Of a DNA stretch of 64,000 nucleotides, positions 43,928 through 51,912 are shown in pieces. The position numbers and the translations under genes are program-made. The stretch is from NCBI RefSeq assembly GCF_015694735.1, contig NZ_JADQDP010000003.1, positions 186,001 to 250,000 of the forward strand. The letters run 5' to 3'. Numbering within the stretch: the stretch's first letter is position 1; each line of letters begins with the position of its first letter. The notes beneath the pieces were generated by a model. That model made no database searches, had not been told where the DNA came from, and worked only from the letters and a program-made list of their open reading frames with translations. This DNA is from Hymenobacter properus. GTDB taxonomy: Bacteria > Bacteroidota > Bacteroidia > Cytophagales > Hymenobacteraceae.

Positions 43928-44072
43928 AAATGGTGGATTGATGAGGTGGTGGGTTGGTGGATTGTTCTGATGCCACATCCTTAAACAGGAACATAGCTCC
44001 GACCTTTGCGTTGAGAAGGCCCAAAACACTGGTCTAATCCACCACTCCACCAACCCACCACTCCACCATTTT
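43928..44072. repeat. Long imperfect inverted repeat upstream of the GT4 gene
   Basis: Left arm 43928-43964 (rich in GGTGG and GGTTGG) and right arm 44035-44072 (rich in CCACC and CCAACC) are largely complementary over about 35 nt, around a spacer of about 70 nt. The right arm ends on the TTG used as start codon of the glycosyltransferase. Not related to families A or B. Confidence 0.75.
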
Positions 44073-45183
44073 GCGCGTCGCCCTCGTCATCAACACCAGC
44101 TGGAATATTTGGAATTTCCGGGCCAGCCTCGTGCGGGCCTTGCAGGCGGCCGGCCACGAAGTGCTGGCCATTGCCCCGCCCGACGACTATTCCAAGCGCC
44201 TCGAAACCGAGTTGGGCTGCCGCTACGTGCCCATCCTGATGGAAAACAAGGGCACCAACCCGGTGAAGGACGCCGCCCTCACGCGCCGCTTCTACCAGAT
44301 TTACAAGCGCGAAAAACCCGATGTGGTGCTGCACTACACCATCAAGCCCAACATCTACGGCAGCATTGCGGCCAAGCTGGCCGGTATTCCCAGCATCAAC
44401 AACGTGAGCGGGCTGGGCACGGTGTTCATCATTAAGAACTTCGTGAGCAAGGTGGCGCTGGGGCTCTACCGCTTTGCCTTCCGCTTCCCGGCCAAAATTT
44501 TCTTCCAGAACGGCGACGACCGGCAGCTGTTCCTGGAAAATGGCTTGGTGAAGCGTGAAATCACCGACCTGCTGCCCGGCTCCGGTGTCGACACCAACAA
44601 GTTTCGGCCGGCGGCCGAGTTTCGGCGCAACCAGCCCTTCGTGTTCTTGATGGTGGCACGGGTGCTGTACGAGAAAGGCGTGGTGGAGTACTTCGAAGCC
44701 GCCAAAATCATTCGGGAGGCCGTGCCGGGCACCCGCATCCAGTTGCTGGGCGGGCTCGATGAGGCCGGCGGTGTAGGTGTGCCCCGCGCCACGTTTGAGG
44801 AGTGGCTGAAAAGCGGCGACATCGAATACCTGGGCCGCTCCGATGATGTGGCCGCCCACATCCACCAAGCCGACTGCGTGGTGCTGCCCAGCTACCGCGA
44901 GGGCACCCCCAAAACCCTGCTCGAGGCGGCTGCCTGCGGCAAGCCCGTGGTGACCACCGACGTGCCCGGCTGCCGCGAAACCGTGGTGGACGGCCGCAAC
45001 GGCTACCTCTGCCAGGTGCGCAGCGGCGAGGATTTGGCTGCCAAAATGCTGCAGGTGCTGCGCCTAAATGACGCCGACCTGCGCGGCATGGGCCAAAACA
45101 GCCGCTACCTGGCCGAAACTAAGTTCGACGAGCAAATCGTGCTCAATAAGTACCTCGCGGCCGTGGCCGCTGTGAAAAAATAA
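44071..45183 (+). CDS. Glycosyltransferase family 4
   Basis: 370 aa from a TTG at 44071 (MRVALVINTSWNIWNFRASL); no ATG is available in frame nearby. GT-B fold: the N-terminal domain has the GT4 acceptor side (HYTIKPNIYGSIAAKLAGIP, NNVSGLGTVFIIKN). The C-terminal domain has the nucleotide-sugar site with VARVLYEKGVVEYFEAAK and the E-x7-E type motif REGTPKTLLEAAACGKPVVT. It probably adds a sugar to a surface polysaccharide precursor on the cytoplasmic face. The neighbour rfbC supports a dTDP-rhamnose or related surface-glycan pathway, though the cluster is short. Confidence 0.93.
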   Translation: MRVALVINTSWNIWNFRASLVRALQAAGHEVLAIAPPDDYSKRLETELGCRYVPILMENKGTNPVKDAALTRRFYQIYKREKPDVVLHYTIKPNIYGSIAAKLAGIPSINNVSGLGTVFIIKNFVSKVALGLYRFAFRFPAKIFFQNGDDRQLFLENGLVKREITDLLPGSGVDTNKFRPAAEFRRNQPFVFLMVARVLYEKGVVEYFEAAKIIREAVPGTRIQLLGGLDEAGGVGVPRATFEEWLKSGDIEYLGRSDDVAAHIHQADCVVLPSYREGTPKTLLEAAACGKPVVTTDVPGCRETVVDGRNGYLCQVRSGEDLAAKMLQVLRLNDADLRGMGQNSRYLAETKFDEQIVLNKYLAAVAAVKK

Positions 45184-45219
45184 CGCCTGCCGGGCCCGGC
45201 GCCGCCCGGGCCGCCCGCC

Positions 45220-45227
45220 TACCTTTG
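45220..45227 (+). promoter_or_regulatory. Bacteroidetes -7 box (TACCTTTG) next to the rfbC start
   Basis: TACCTTTG matches TAnnTTTG exactly and ends 6 bases before the rfbC ATG at 45234, which would give an almost leaderless mRNA. No -33 TTG is visible in the GC-rich upstream sequence. Confidence 0.5.
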
Positions 45228-45233
45228 CCCCTG

Positions 45234-45782
45234 ATGCAAGCAAAATCCCACGCCCTGCCGGGCCTCATCGAATTTCAGCCCCGCCTGTTTGGCGACCCGC
45301 GCGGGGTGTTCTACGAAACCTACAGCGCCCGCCTGATGCAGGAACTGGGCTTGCCCGCCGACTTGCACTGGGTGCAGGACAACCAGTCCAAATCGCAGCC
45401 CGGCGTGGTGCGCGGGCTGCATTTCCAACGCCCGCCCCATGCGCAGGCCAAGCTGGTGCGCGTGGCCCAGGGCCGCGCCCTCGACGTGGTGGTGGACATT
45501 CGCCGCGACTCGCCCACCTACGGCCAGCACGCCGCCGTAGAGCTAAGCTCCGATAAGGGCAACGTCCTGTTTGTGCCCGCTGGCTTTGCCCACGGCTTTG
45601 TGGCGTTGGAAGAAGATACGCTGTTTCTCTACAAGTGCTCCGACTATTACGCCCCCTCCTCCGAGGGTGGCCTGCTCTGGAACGACCCCGCGCTGGGCAT
45701 CGCCTGGGGCGTCGAGGAGCCCATCATCTCGCCCAAAGACGCCGTGCTGCCCACCCTCGCAGAGTTAGACAGTCCATTTTAA
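45234..45782 (+). CDS. rfbC: dTDP-4-dehydrorhamnose 3,5-epimerase
   Basis: 182 aa from ATG 45234. Cupin-fold enzyme epimerising dTDP-4-keto-6-deoxyglucose at C3 and C5 in L-rhamnose synthesis. The signature blocks are LIEFQPRLFGDPRGVFYETY, WVQDNQSKSQPGVVRGLHFQ with catalytic His63, LVRVAQGRALDVVVDIRRDS, VPAGFAHGFVALEEDTLFLY with the second active-site region, and IAWGVEEPIISPKDAVLPTL. Length is normal. It follows the GT4 gene by 50 nt. The other rml genes are not in the window. Confidence 0.95.
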   Translation: MQAKSHALPGLIEFQPRLFGDPRGVFYETYSARLMQELGLPADLHWVQDNQSKSQPGVVRGLHFQRPPHAQAKLVRVAQGRALDVVVDIRRDSPTYGQHAAVELSSDKGNVLFVPAGFAHGFVALEEDTLFLYKCSDYYAPSSEGGLLWNDPALGIAWGVEEPIISPKDAVLPTLAELDSPF

Positions 45783-45791
45783 ATGGCTAAT

Positions 45792-45881
45792 GAAAGAAAA
45801 GGGGAGGTGAGGAATTTGACGTTCTGCTGGCGCGGCTTGCGCACATAGAACATCAAACTCCCCACCTCCCCTTTTTCCTTT
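45792..45881. repeat. Purine/pyrimidine-rich inverted repeat between rfbC and murF
   Basis: Left arm 45792-45825 (GAAAGAAAAGGGGAGGTGAG...) and right arm 45847-45881 are complementary over about 33 nt with a few mismatches, around a 21-nt spacer, then a T/C-rich run. It could terminate both convergent genes; it also resembles a third kind of mobile palindrome. Confidence 0.75.
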
Positions 45882-45887
45882 CTCCCC

Positions 45888-47195
45888 TTACAGCAGCGGC
45901 AGCAGCGTTTCCAGGCCCATACCGCGGCTGCCCTTGAGCAGGATGTGCCGGTGGGCCAGCGGCTGGCTTTTGAGCCACTCGGCGGCAGCGTCCTTGGTAG
46001 CGAAATGCCGCGTGGTGGCAGAGCCGCTTTTGCTGTCGGCCTGGGCCATTTCGGGGCCGATAAGGACGGCGGTGCCGAAGTTTAATTCGGCCAGCAGTTC
46101 GCCCAGCGCGCCGTGCTCCTGTGCACTGGCCTCACCCAGCTCGAACATATCACCTAGTATCACCACCTTGTCGGCCAGCGCGCCGGGGCGCCCCGCAAAG
46201 CTGCGCAGCGCGGCGGCCATGCTGCTGGGGTTGGCGTTGTAGGCGTCAAGAACGAGGTCGTTGCCGCGGCCGGTGCGCACCAGCTGCGAGCGGTTGTTCT
46301 GGGGGTTGTATTGAGCCAGCGCGCCGGCCACTTTAGCTGGGGCAATGCCGAAGTGCAGGCCCACGGCGGCGGCGGCGGCCAGGTTGGGGAAGTTGTAGTC
46401 GCCGGTGAGCTGGACGGCCACGTCGGTGCCGTCGGCCAGGCGCAGGGCCACGGCAGGGTCGGCGGCCAGCAGCGTGGCGGGGTAGCTGTCAGTGGGGCCG
46501 GGGTAGCTCAGGCGGGTGGGCACGGCGGCGGCCAGGCCGGGCAGGCGGGCATCCAGCGTGTTCACGAAGGCCGTGCCGCCGGTACGGGCCAGGTAGTCGA
46601 ATAGCTCGCCTTTGCCCTTGGCCACGCCTTCGGGCCCGCCAAAGCCTTCGAGGTGGGCCAGGCCGATGTTGGTGATGAGGCCGTGGGTGGGCCGGGCCCA
46701 CTGGCAGTAAGCCGCAATTTCGCCTTGGTGGTTGGCGCCCATCTCAATGACGGCAAAGTCGTGCTCGCCCGCTCGCAAGCGCAGCAGCGTGAGCGGCACG
46801 CCGATGTGGTTGTTGAGGTTGCCAATGGTGGCCAGCACCCGGAATTTTTGGGCCAATACGGCCGTGAGCAGCTCTTTGGTGGTGGTTTTACCGTTGGAGC
46901 CCGTCACGGCCAGCACCGGAATCTCAAACTGCGCGCGGTGCTCGCGGGCCAGCTCCTGCAGGGCCAGCAGCGGGTCGGGCGCAAAGGTGTAGCGGGCGGG
47001 GTCGGTAGCGGCCAGGTCGGCATCGTCGACCACGGCGTGGCGCGCGCCTTTCTCCAGGGCCTGTGGGGCAAACGCCGCGCCCCGGAAGCTGGGGCCGTTG
47101 AGGGCGAAGAAAAGGGTGCCGGGCTGGGCCTGGCGCGAATCGGTGCTGACGAGGCCGTGCGCGGCCAGGTACTGGGAATAAAGCGGCGTGGGCAT
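45888..47195 (-). CDS. murF: UDP-MurNAc-tripeptide--D-alanyl-D-alanine ligase (MurF)
   Basis: 435 aa. Final cytoplasmic Mur ligase, adding D-Ala-D-Ala to the peptidoglycan precursor. N-terminal substrate domain: VSTDSRQAQPGTLFFALNGP. ATP site: VLAVTGSNGKTTTKELLTAV (P-loop at about 99-106). Middle domain: IGNLNNHIGVPLTLLRLRAG, FAVIEMGANHQGEIAAYCQW, LTGDYNFPNLAAAAAVGLHF. C-terminal domain: LDAYNANPSSMAAALRSFAG, LGDMFELGEASAQEHGALGE and the end LLKGSRGMGLETLL. Start ATG 47195. The rest of the mur cluster is not adjacent, as in many Bacteroidota. Confidence 0.96.
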   Translation of the reverse strand: MPTPLYSQYLAAHGLVSTDSRQAQPGTLFFALNGPSFRGAAFAPQALEKGARHAVVDDADLAATDPARYTFAPDPLLALQELAREHRAQFEIPVLAVTGSNGKTTTKELLTAVLAQKFRVLATIGNLNNHIGVPLTLLRLRAGEHDFAVIEMGANHQGEIAAYCQWARPTHGLITNIGLAHLEGFGGPEGVAKGKGELFDYLARTGGTAFVNTLDARLPGLAAAVPTRLSYPGPTDSYPATLLAADPAVALRLADGTDVAVQLTGDYNFPNLAAAAAVGLHFGIAPAKVAGALAQYNPQNNRSQLVRTGRGNDLVLDAYNANPSSMAAALRSFAGRPGALADKVVILGDMFELGEASAQEHGALGELLAELNFGTAVLIGPEMAQADSKSGSATTRHFATKDAAAEWLKSQPLAHRHILLKGSRGMGLETLLPLL

Positions 47196-47296
47196 GAACG
47201 GAAACGGATGACCGGGTGTAACTTGCTACAAAGGTGGGCGTGATTTTTGTACTGCGCGGGGCAGTCCTGCTTTTCAACCCATTTCACCTGCTGTTT

Positions 47297-49621
47297 ATGT
47301 TTCGTTCTTACGCGTTTTTGCTGGCGCTGCTGGCCTTTTCTTTCGCCACCCGGGCGCAGTCGCGCTTCGGCTTTGAGTACCGGGCCGCGGCCAAGGTGGT
47401 GGAAGGCACCGACACGCTATCCAATGCCTGGGCCGGCGGCCTGAACACGCCCCAGTTCAGCCACATCGACCTGGACAACGACGGGCGGGCCGACCTGTTT
47501 GCCTTCGACCACGAAAGCAGCCGCGTTTACACCTTTCTGAACGTGGCCGCGCCGGGCACTACCGCCGGCCGCCGCTGGCAATACGCCCCGCAATACGAGT
47601 CCATTTTCCCCGACAGCCTGCGCAACTGGGTGCTGCTGCGCGACTACGACTGCGACGGCCGCCCCGACATTTTCACGTACACCAGCGGTGGCAACATTGC
47701 CGTGCTGCGCAACGTGCTGGCCAATGGCCGCCCCAGCTTCCAGCGGGCGTTCAGCCAGCTGCGCTTTTCGGGCAACTTTTCGGGCACGGCCAACCTCAAC
47801 ATTGGGGCCTACAACCTACCTGCCATTCAGGACGTGAACGGCGACGGCAAGCTCGACATCATGAGCTACGACTTCGTTGCTTCCGTGGTCATCGAGCAAT
47901 ACATCAACACCAGCCCCGGCACCTGCGGCAGCGCCCTCACCTTCGCCCGCACCGCCACCCAGTGGGGCGATTTGCGGGCCTGCGGCGCCTGCGCCGAGTT
48001 TGGCATCGGCACCGCCCCCTGCTTCACGGCCGCCAAAACCACGCACACCGGCGGCCACAACCTGCTGCTGGTAGACCTGGACGGCGACGGCGACCAGGAC
48101 CTGCTCGACGGCCGCGACAACTGCCCCGAGCTGACCCGCTTGCTCAACCAAGGCACCACGGCGGCGCCGCTGCTCACGCAGGCGGGCATTTCGGCCAGCT
48201 TCCCGTCGGCGGCCACGCCGGCGCGGGTGCCGGTGTTTCCGGCCGGCTACCTGCTCGACGCCAATTTCGACGGTACCCCAGACCTGGTGGTGGCGCCCAA
48301 CATGCTGACCAACCAGGCAGACCAGGTGAGCATGCGCAACAACGTGCAGCTGTTCACCAACGCGGCCGCCACTGGCGCGCCCGCCTACACCAACCAGGCC
48401 GCGGGCTTCCTGCAAAACACGATGATTGACGTAAGCGAAGGCGCCGCCCCCACCCTGGGCGACATCGACGGCGACGGCCTGCCCGACCTGCTCATCGGCA
48501 ACCACGCCGACCGCGTGAACAACGTGTACCGCGCCGCCCTGGCGTACTACCGCAACGTGGGCACCCGCGCCCGCCCGGTGTTTCAGCTTGTGAGCCGCGA
48601 CTACCTGGGCCTGTCGGCCCAAAACCTGCAAGGCCTCAAGCCCATGCTGGTGGACCTGAACCGCGACGGCGCCCTCGACCTGGCCTATGCGGCCTGGGGC
48701 CTCGCCACCAACCAGATTTATTACATTCTGAACACGGCCCGGGCCGGCCAGCCCGCCTCGTTCGACCCGGCAGCGGTGCGGACTTTCAAGGGCCAGGGCT
48801 CCGGCACCACCACGCCGCCCACCAACCCCTCGCTCACCGACGGCACCCTGCCCTACCGCCAAGGCGACATGCCTTTCTTCACCGACGTGGACAACGACGG
48901 CTACGTCGACCTGCTCATCGGCACCAATGAGATACGCGAGCCCGGTATGGCACTGCGCTACTTCCGCAACCGTGCCCGCGGCCCTCTGGACAGCGCCTTT
49001 GTACTGGTGAACAACGACTTTGGACGGATTCGGGACGCCAATGGGGCCCGCCCCCTCAACCTGGCCCCCGCCGTGGCCGATTTTGATGGCGACGGCCTGC
49101 CCGACCTGGTAACGGCCGATGCCTCGGGCTACCTGCGCCTGTTCTCGAACTTTCGGGCCCAGAGTGCCGCCCTTTTCACGGAGCGTACCGACTTGATTTA
49201 CAATCCGCTGAAAGCCAGCTACGAACCCGCCCGGCTGGGGCTGGACGTGTACGCGCACTACGGCCTGACCGCCGCCGACCTGAACGGCGACGGCGCCCCC
49301 GAGCTGTTGGTGGGCACGCAGGCCGGTGGCCTGCTGAGCTTCGGCACCATCAACCGCACCACCACAGCCACCCGCGCCGAAGCCGCTGCAGCCCTGGCCC
49401 TGAGCATCTACCCCAACCCGGCCATCGCCACGGCCACCGTCGAAACCGCCCAGCCCACCCGCCTCACCGTGCTCGACCTCACTGGCCGCGTGGTGCAAAC
49501 CCTTGGTACTGCCCAGCGCCGCCACGCGCTGACTCTGAGCGGGCTATCCCCCGGCGTGTACCTGGTGCGCGCCGTAGGCAACGACGGTGCCACCGCCGTG
49601 CAGCGCCTGGCGGTGCAGTAG
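47297..49621 (+). CDS. T9SS-sorted FG-GAP/VCBS repeat protein
   Basis: 774 aa from ATG 47297. Signal peptide SYAFLLALLAFSFATRAQ. The body carries at least eight calcium-loop repeats of FG-GAP/VCBS type (DLDNDGRADLFAFD, DVNGDGKLDIMSYD, DLDGDGDQDLLDGR, DIDGDGLPDLLIGN, DLNRDGALDLAYAA, DVDNDGYVDLLIGT, DFDGDGLPDLVTAD, DLNGDGAPELLVGT), as in integrin-like propellers. The end is a Por sorting domain (LSIYPNPAIATATVETAQPT ... GVYLVRAVGNDGATAVQRLA). It is expected on the surface, with Ca2+-dependent folding; the ligand is unknown. A family B element follows 27 nt after the stop. Confidence 0.93.
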   Translation: MFRSYAFLLALLAFSFATRAQSRFGFEYRAAAKVVEGTDTLSNAWAGGLNTPQFSHIDLDNDGRADLFAFDHESSRVYTFLNVAAPGTTAGRRWQYAPQYESIFPDSLRNWVLLRDYDCDGRPDIFTYTSGGNIAVLRNVLANGRPSFQRAFSQLRFSGNFSGTANLNIGAYNLPAIQDVNGDGKLDIMSYDFVASVVIEQYINTSPGTCGSALTFARTATQWGDLRACGACAEFGIGTAPCFTAAKTTHTGGHNLLLVDLDGDGDQDLLDGRDNCPELTRLLNQGTTAAPLLTQAGISASFPSAATPARVPVFPAGYLLDANFDGTPDLVVAPNMLTNQADQVSMRNNVQLFTNAAATGAPAYTNQAAGFLQNTMIDVSEGAAPTLGDIDGDGLPDLLIGNHADRVNNVYRAALAYYRNVGTRARPVFQLVSRDYLGLSAQNLQGLKPMLVDLNRDGALDLAYAAWGLATNQIYYILNTARAGQPASFDPAAVRTFKGQGSGTTTPPTNPSLTDGTLPYRQGDMPFFTDVDNDGYVDLLIGTNEIREPGMALRYFRNRARGPLDSAFVLVNNDFGRIRDANGARPLNLAPAVADFDGDGLPDLVTADASGYLRLFSNFRAQSAALFTERTDLIYNPLKASYEPARLGLDVYAHYGLTAADLNGDGAPELLVGTQAGGLLSFGTINRTTTATRAEAAAALALSIYPNPAIATATVETAQPTRLTVLDLTGRVVQTLGTAQRRHALTLSGLSPGVYLVRAVGNDGATAVQRLAVQ

Positions 49622-49648
49622 ACGCATCGCCTGTCGTTGCAAAAATGG

Positions 49649-49828
49649 CTGTCATTGCGAGCGCAGCGAAGCAATCCGTCCGGCCAACACCAGACACGCC
49701 CTTTTACCAGAAAGCCCCGGTACCGCAATGGTATCGGGGCTTTTTATTATGGCTTAGTCACATTATTAGGTTTCTGGTATTGACAGGACGGATTGCCGCG
49801 CTTCACTGCGTTTCGCTCGCAATGACAG
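49649..49828. repeat. Family B palindromic element, interior inverted (copy B3)
   Basis: About 180 bp. Left arm CTGTCATTGCGAGCGCAGCG then AAGCAATCCGTCC; right arm GACAGGACGGATTGCCGCG ... CTCGCAATGACAG. The internal block (CAGACACGCCCTTTTACCAG, then hairpin 49711-49743 with loop GCAAT) is the reverse complement of the block in B1 and B2. Confidence 0.93.
49711..49743 (+). terminator. Terminator-like hairpin inside element B3
   Basis: Stem AAAGCCCCGGTACC / GGTATCGGGGCTTT, loop GCAAT, followed by TT and an AT-rich stretch on the plus strand; it is oriented to end the FG-GAP gene transcript. Confidence 0.72.
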
Positions 49829-49835
49829 TTGGCCC

Positions 49836-50618
49836 CTACCCTATCAGCTCAAAGGCGTCGCCATCCTGTAGGGCGGTGAATTTGCTGCGAAAATCATCCA
49901 GCTCGGCCCGGCTGAGGGTGTGAGTAAACAGGCCGTTCTGGCTGTGGGCCTCCACCAGGTAAGTGCCTTTGGCATCGATGATGGCCGAGTCGCCGCTGTA
50001 TTCGTGGCCAGGGCCGTCGTGGCCGGTGCGGTTCACGCCAATGGCGCAGGCCACGTTCTCGATAGCGCGGGCGCGCAGCAGGGTGCGCCAGGCGGTGCGA
50101 CGTACGGACGGCCAGTTAGCTACGTACACCAGCAGGTCGTAGGGCGCGGCGGGCTGGTTGCGGCTCCACACGGGGAAGCGCAGGTCGTAGCACACCAGCG
50201 GGCAGATGCGCCAGCCGCGCCAGTCTTCTACCAGCCGGGTTTGGCCAGGCGTGTAGGTGTGCTGCTCGCCAGCCAGCGTGAAGAGGTGACGCTTGTTGTA
50301 GTGGCTCAGGCTGCCGTCGGGCCGCACCCACAGCAGGCGGTTGTAGTAAGCACCGTCTTCCTCGATGATGACGCTGCCGGTGATGACGGCATTGTGGGCA
50401 GCGGCTTGCTCGCGCAGCCAGGCCACGGTCGGGCCGGCCATTGTTTCGGCTTGGGCGCGGGCTTCCATGCTGAAGCCGGTGGTGAACATCTCGGGCAGCA
50501 CAACCAGGTCGGTAGGCCGGGTGAGGCCGGCCAGGTGCCGGGCCACGGCCGCCCGGTTTGCTGCGGCATCATGCCAATGCAACTCGGTTTGGAGGAAGGA
50601 GACGGTGAGGTCGGACAT
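49836..50618 (-). CDS. Carbon-nitrogen hydrolase, omega-amidase (YafV/Nit2-like)
   Basis: 260 aa. Nitrilase-superfamily enzyme that likely hydrolyses alpha-ketoglutaramate or alpha-ketosuccinamate. Catalytic triad: E43 in VVLPEMFTTGFSMEA, K109 in SHYNKRHLFTLAGE, C143 in CPLVCYDLRFPVWSRN. The TGFSMEA and NKRHLFTLAGE segments are characteristic of the YafV branch. The next minus-strand genes include an aminotransferase (51913-53091) of the methionine/glutamine transaminase type, the usual partner of omega-amidase in methionine salvage. This supports the assignment, though one gene intervenes. Confidence 0.92.
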   Translation of the reverse strand: MSDLTVSFLQTELHWHDAAANRAAVARHLAGLTRPTDLVVLPEMFTTGFSMEARAQAETMAGPTVAWLREQAAAHNAVITGSVIIEEDGAYYNRLLWVRPDGSLSHYNKRHLFTLAGEQHTYTPGQTRLVEDWRGWRICPLVCYDLRFPVWSRNQPAAPYDLLVYVANWPSVRRTAWRTLLRARAIENVACAIGVNRTGHDGPGHEYSGDSAIIDAKGTYLVEAHSQNGLFTHTLSRAELDDFRSKFTALQDGDAFELIG

Positions 50619-50665
50619 GGATAGAAATGATGAGCTTAACCGCGGGAACTATGAACAACGCATCA

Positions 50666-51745
50666 TTAGTACTGCGCCCGATAGAACAAATGCTTGCTGT
50701 TGACCTGCAATGGGTTAGCCTTGTACCAACTGAGAAAGCCGTTCCATTTCTCTGAGTTGGCTTTTTCCCACTGAGTAAATCCCGTTTCATCGCCGGCCAG
50801 CAGCAGCCAGTGGTTATAGGCTTCGAAGTGCCCGGCTTGTTTGATTTGGCGCTGGTAGTCAAATAACACGTTGGGGATGTCTTTGCTCGCTGGCAAGCGG
50901 TAGTAATTCACTACAAAATTGGTCCGAATGCGGTCCAGCGCGTCCAGGTTCACGCCTTTTTCTCCAATAGTGGACATCAGCATCACCGGCTCATACACCA
51001 TGCTTCCGTACGGCAGCTTCAGCTTTTTTCCTTTCGCCGGCACAATGATACTGTTCTTGCTGAAACTCACTTTCACCGTGTCGGCCCCGGCGAATGTAAT
51101 CTGGCTTTTGTAAGTGTCGTACAGCAGCTGGCTGATTTCAAAGGTGCGTTTGCTGTTGGGTTCCAGGTTGATGAACAGCTCGCCGTAAATCATTCCCCAC
51201 ACCGCCTCCGACGAGTTGCAGAAGAGTTTGGAAGCCCAGTAATAGTTTGAAGAAAATTCCGGCGCCACCCGGATGCCGTTTTCGAAGTAGCCGATGGCTT
51301 TGTCGTAGTCTTTTTGCCCCATGTACACAATGCCCAGCTCCAAGGGCAACCGCCCCGAAGCCGGAAATTTGCGCATCCCGGCTTCGTAGGCTTCAATGGC
51401 TTTTTTAGGATTGCCATTATCGTCGTAAGCATTGCCGAGCAGCTCAAACGTGCGGTCGCTGGCATTAGGCAGCTTTATCAGTGGCTCCAGCATTTGCAGC
51501 GCCTGCGGATACTTTTTTTGCTGGTAGTAGGCGTAGCCCAGCTCGTACGCATAGTCCGAGCGGGCGGGGTCGAGCTTTTGCGCTTCCTGCAACAGGCCAA
51601 TGGCTTCATCAAGCTTGCCCTCGTCCATGAGTCGAATGGCATTCAGGCCTTTGGCTTCGGCATCCTGCTTAGGAGTTTGGGCAAAGGCGGCCAGACTGGT
51701 ACCGAGGGCCAGCGCAAGGCTGGCTAAGCGTAAGTGTTTCGACAT
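50666..51745 (-). CDS. Secreted tetratricopeptide-repeat protein
   Basis: 359 aa from ATG 51745. Signal peptide LRLASLALALGTSLAAFAQT. Residues about 30-185 form TPR units (LDEAIGLLQEAQKLDPARSD, YAYELGYAYYQQKKYPQALQ, PKKAIEAYEAGMRKFPASGR, YDKAIGYFENGIRVAPEFSS). The C-terminal half (about 200-359) is a different, partly beta domain (ITFAGADTVKVSFSKNSIIV, WNGFLSWYKANPLQVNSKHL) that I do not recognise. It is probably periplasmic. No function is inferred beyond protein binding. Confidence 0.82.
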   Translation of the reverse strand: MSKHLRLASLALALGTSLAAFAQTPKQDAEAKGLNAIRLMDEGKLDEAIGLLQEAQKLDPARSDYAYELGYAYYQQKKYPQALQMLEPLIKLPNASDRTFELLGNAYDDNGNPKKAIEAYEAGMRKFPASGRLPLELGIVYMGQKDYDKAIGYFENGIRVAPEFSSNYYWASKLFCNSSEAVWGMIYGELFINLEPNSKRTFEISQLLYDTYKSQITFAGADTVKVSFSKNSIIVPAKGKKLKLPYGSMVYEPVMLMSTIGEKGVNLDALDRIRTNFVVNYYRLPASKDIPNVLFDYQRQIKQAGHFEAYNHWLLLAGDETGFTQWEKANSEKWNGFLSWYKANPLQVNSKHLFYRAQY

Positions 51746-51837
51746 AAGGAAGGGGAATGAGTGCGCCAAAGTACAGCGCAGCGGCCTTCGGGCAACCCCT
51801 TTCCGGTGAAGCCGTTCTGAAACACGCCAACGGCAGA

Positions 51838-51884
51838 ACACGCTGCGCAATAAGGTGCTTCGTCACTGCTTTATTGCGCAGTGT
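51838..51884. repeat. Small inverted repeat between TPR and aminotransferase genes
   Basis: ACACGCTGCGCAATAA (51838-51853) pairs with TTATTGCGCAGTGT (51871-51884) with one mismatch and a loop of about 17 nt. It lies downstream of the aminotransferase stop on the minus strand, so it may be its terminator, although no T run follows. Confidence 0.5.
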
Positions 51885-51912
51885 GGCCACATCACACCTT
51901 AACATTTCTTCT

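Noticed and set aside
8204..49828. Insertion sequence or transposon with its own transposase
   Set aside because: None of the repeat copies contains or adjoins a transposase-like frame. The elements are non-coding, so I list them as repeats, not mobile elements with their own enzyme.
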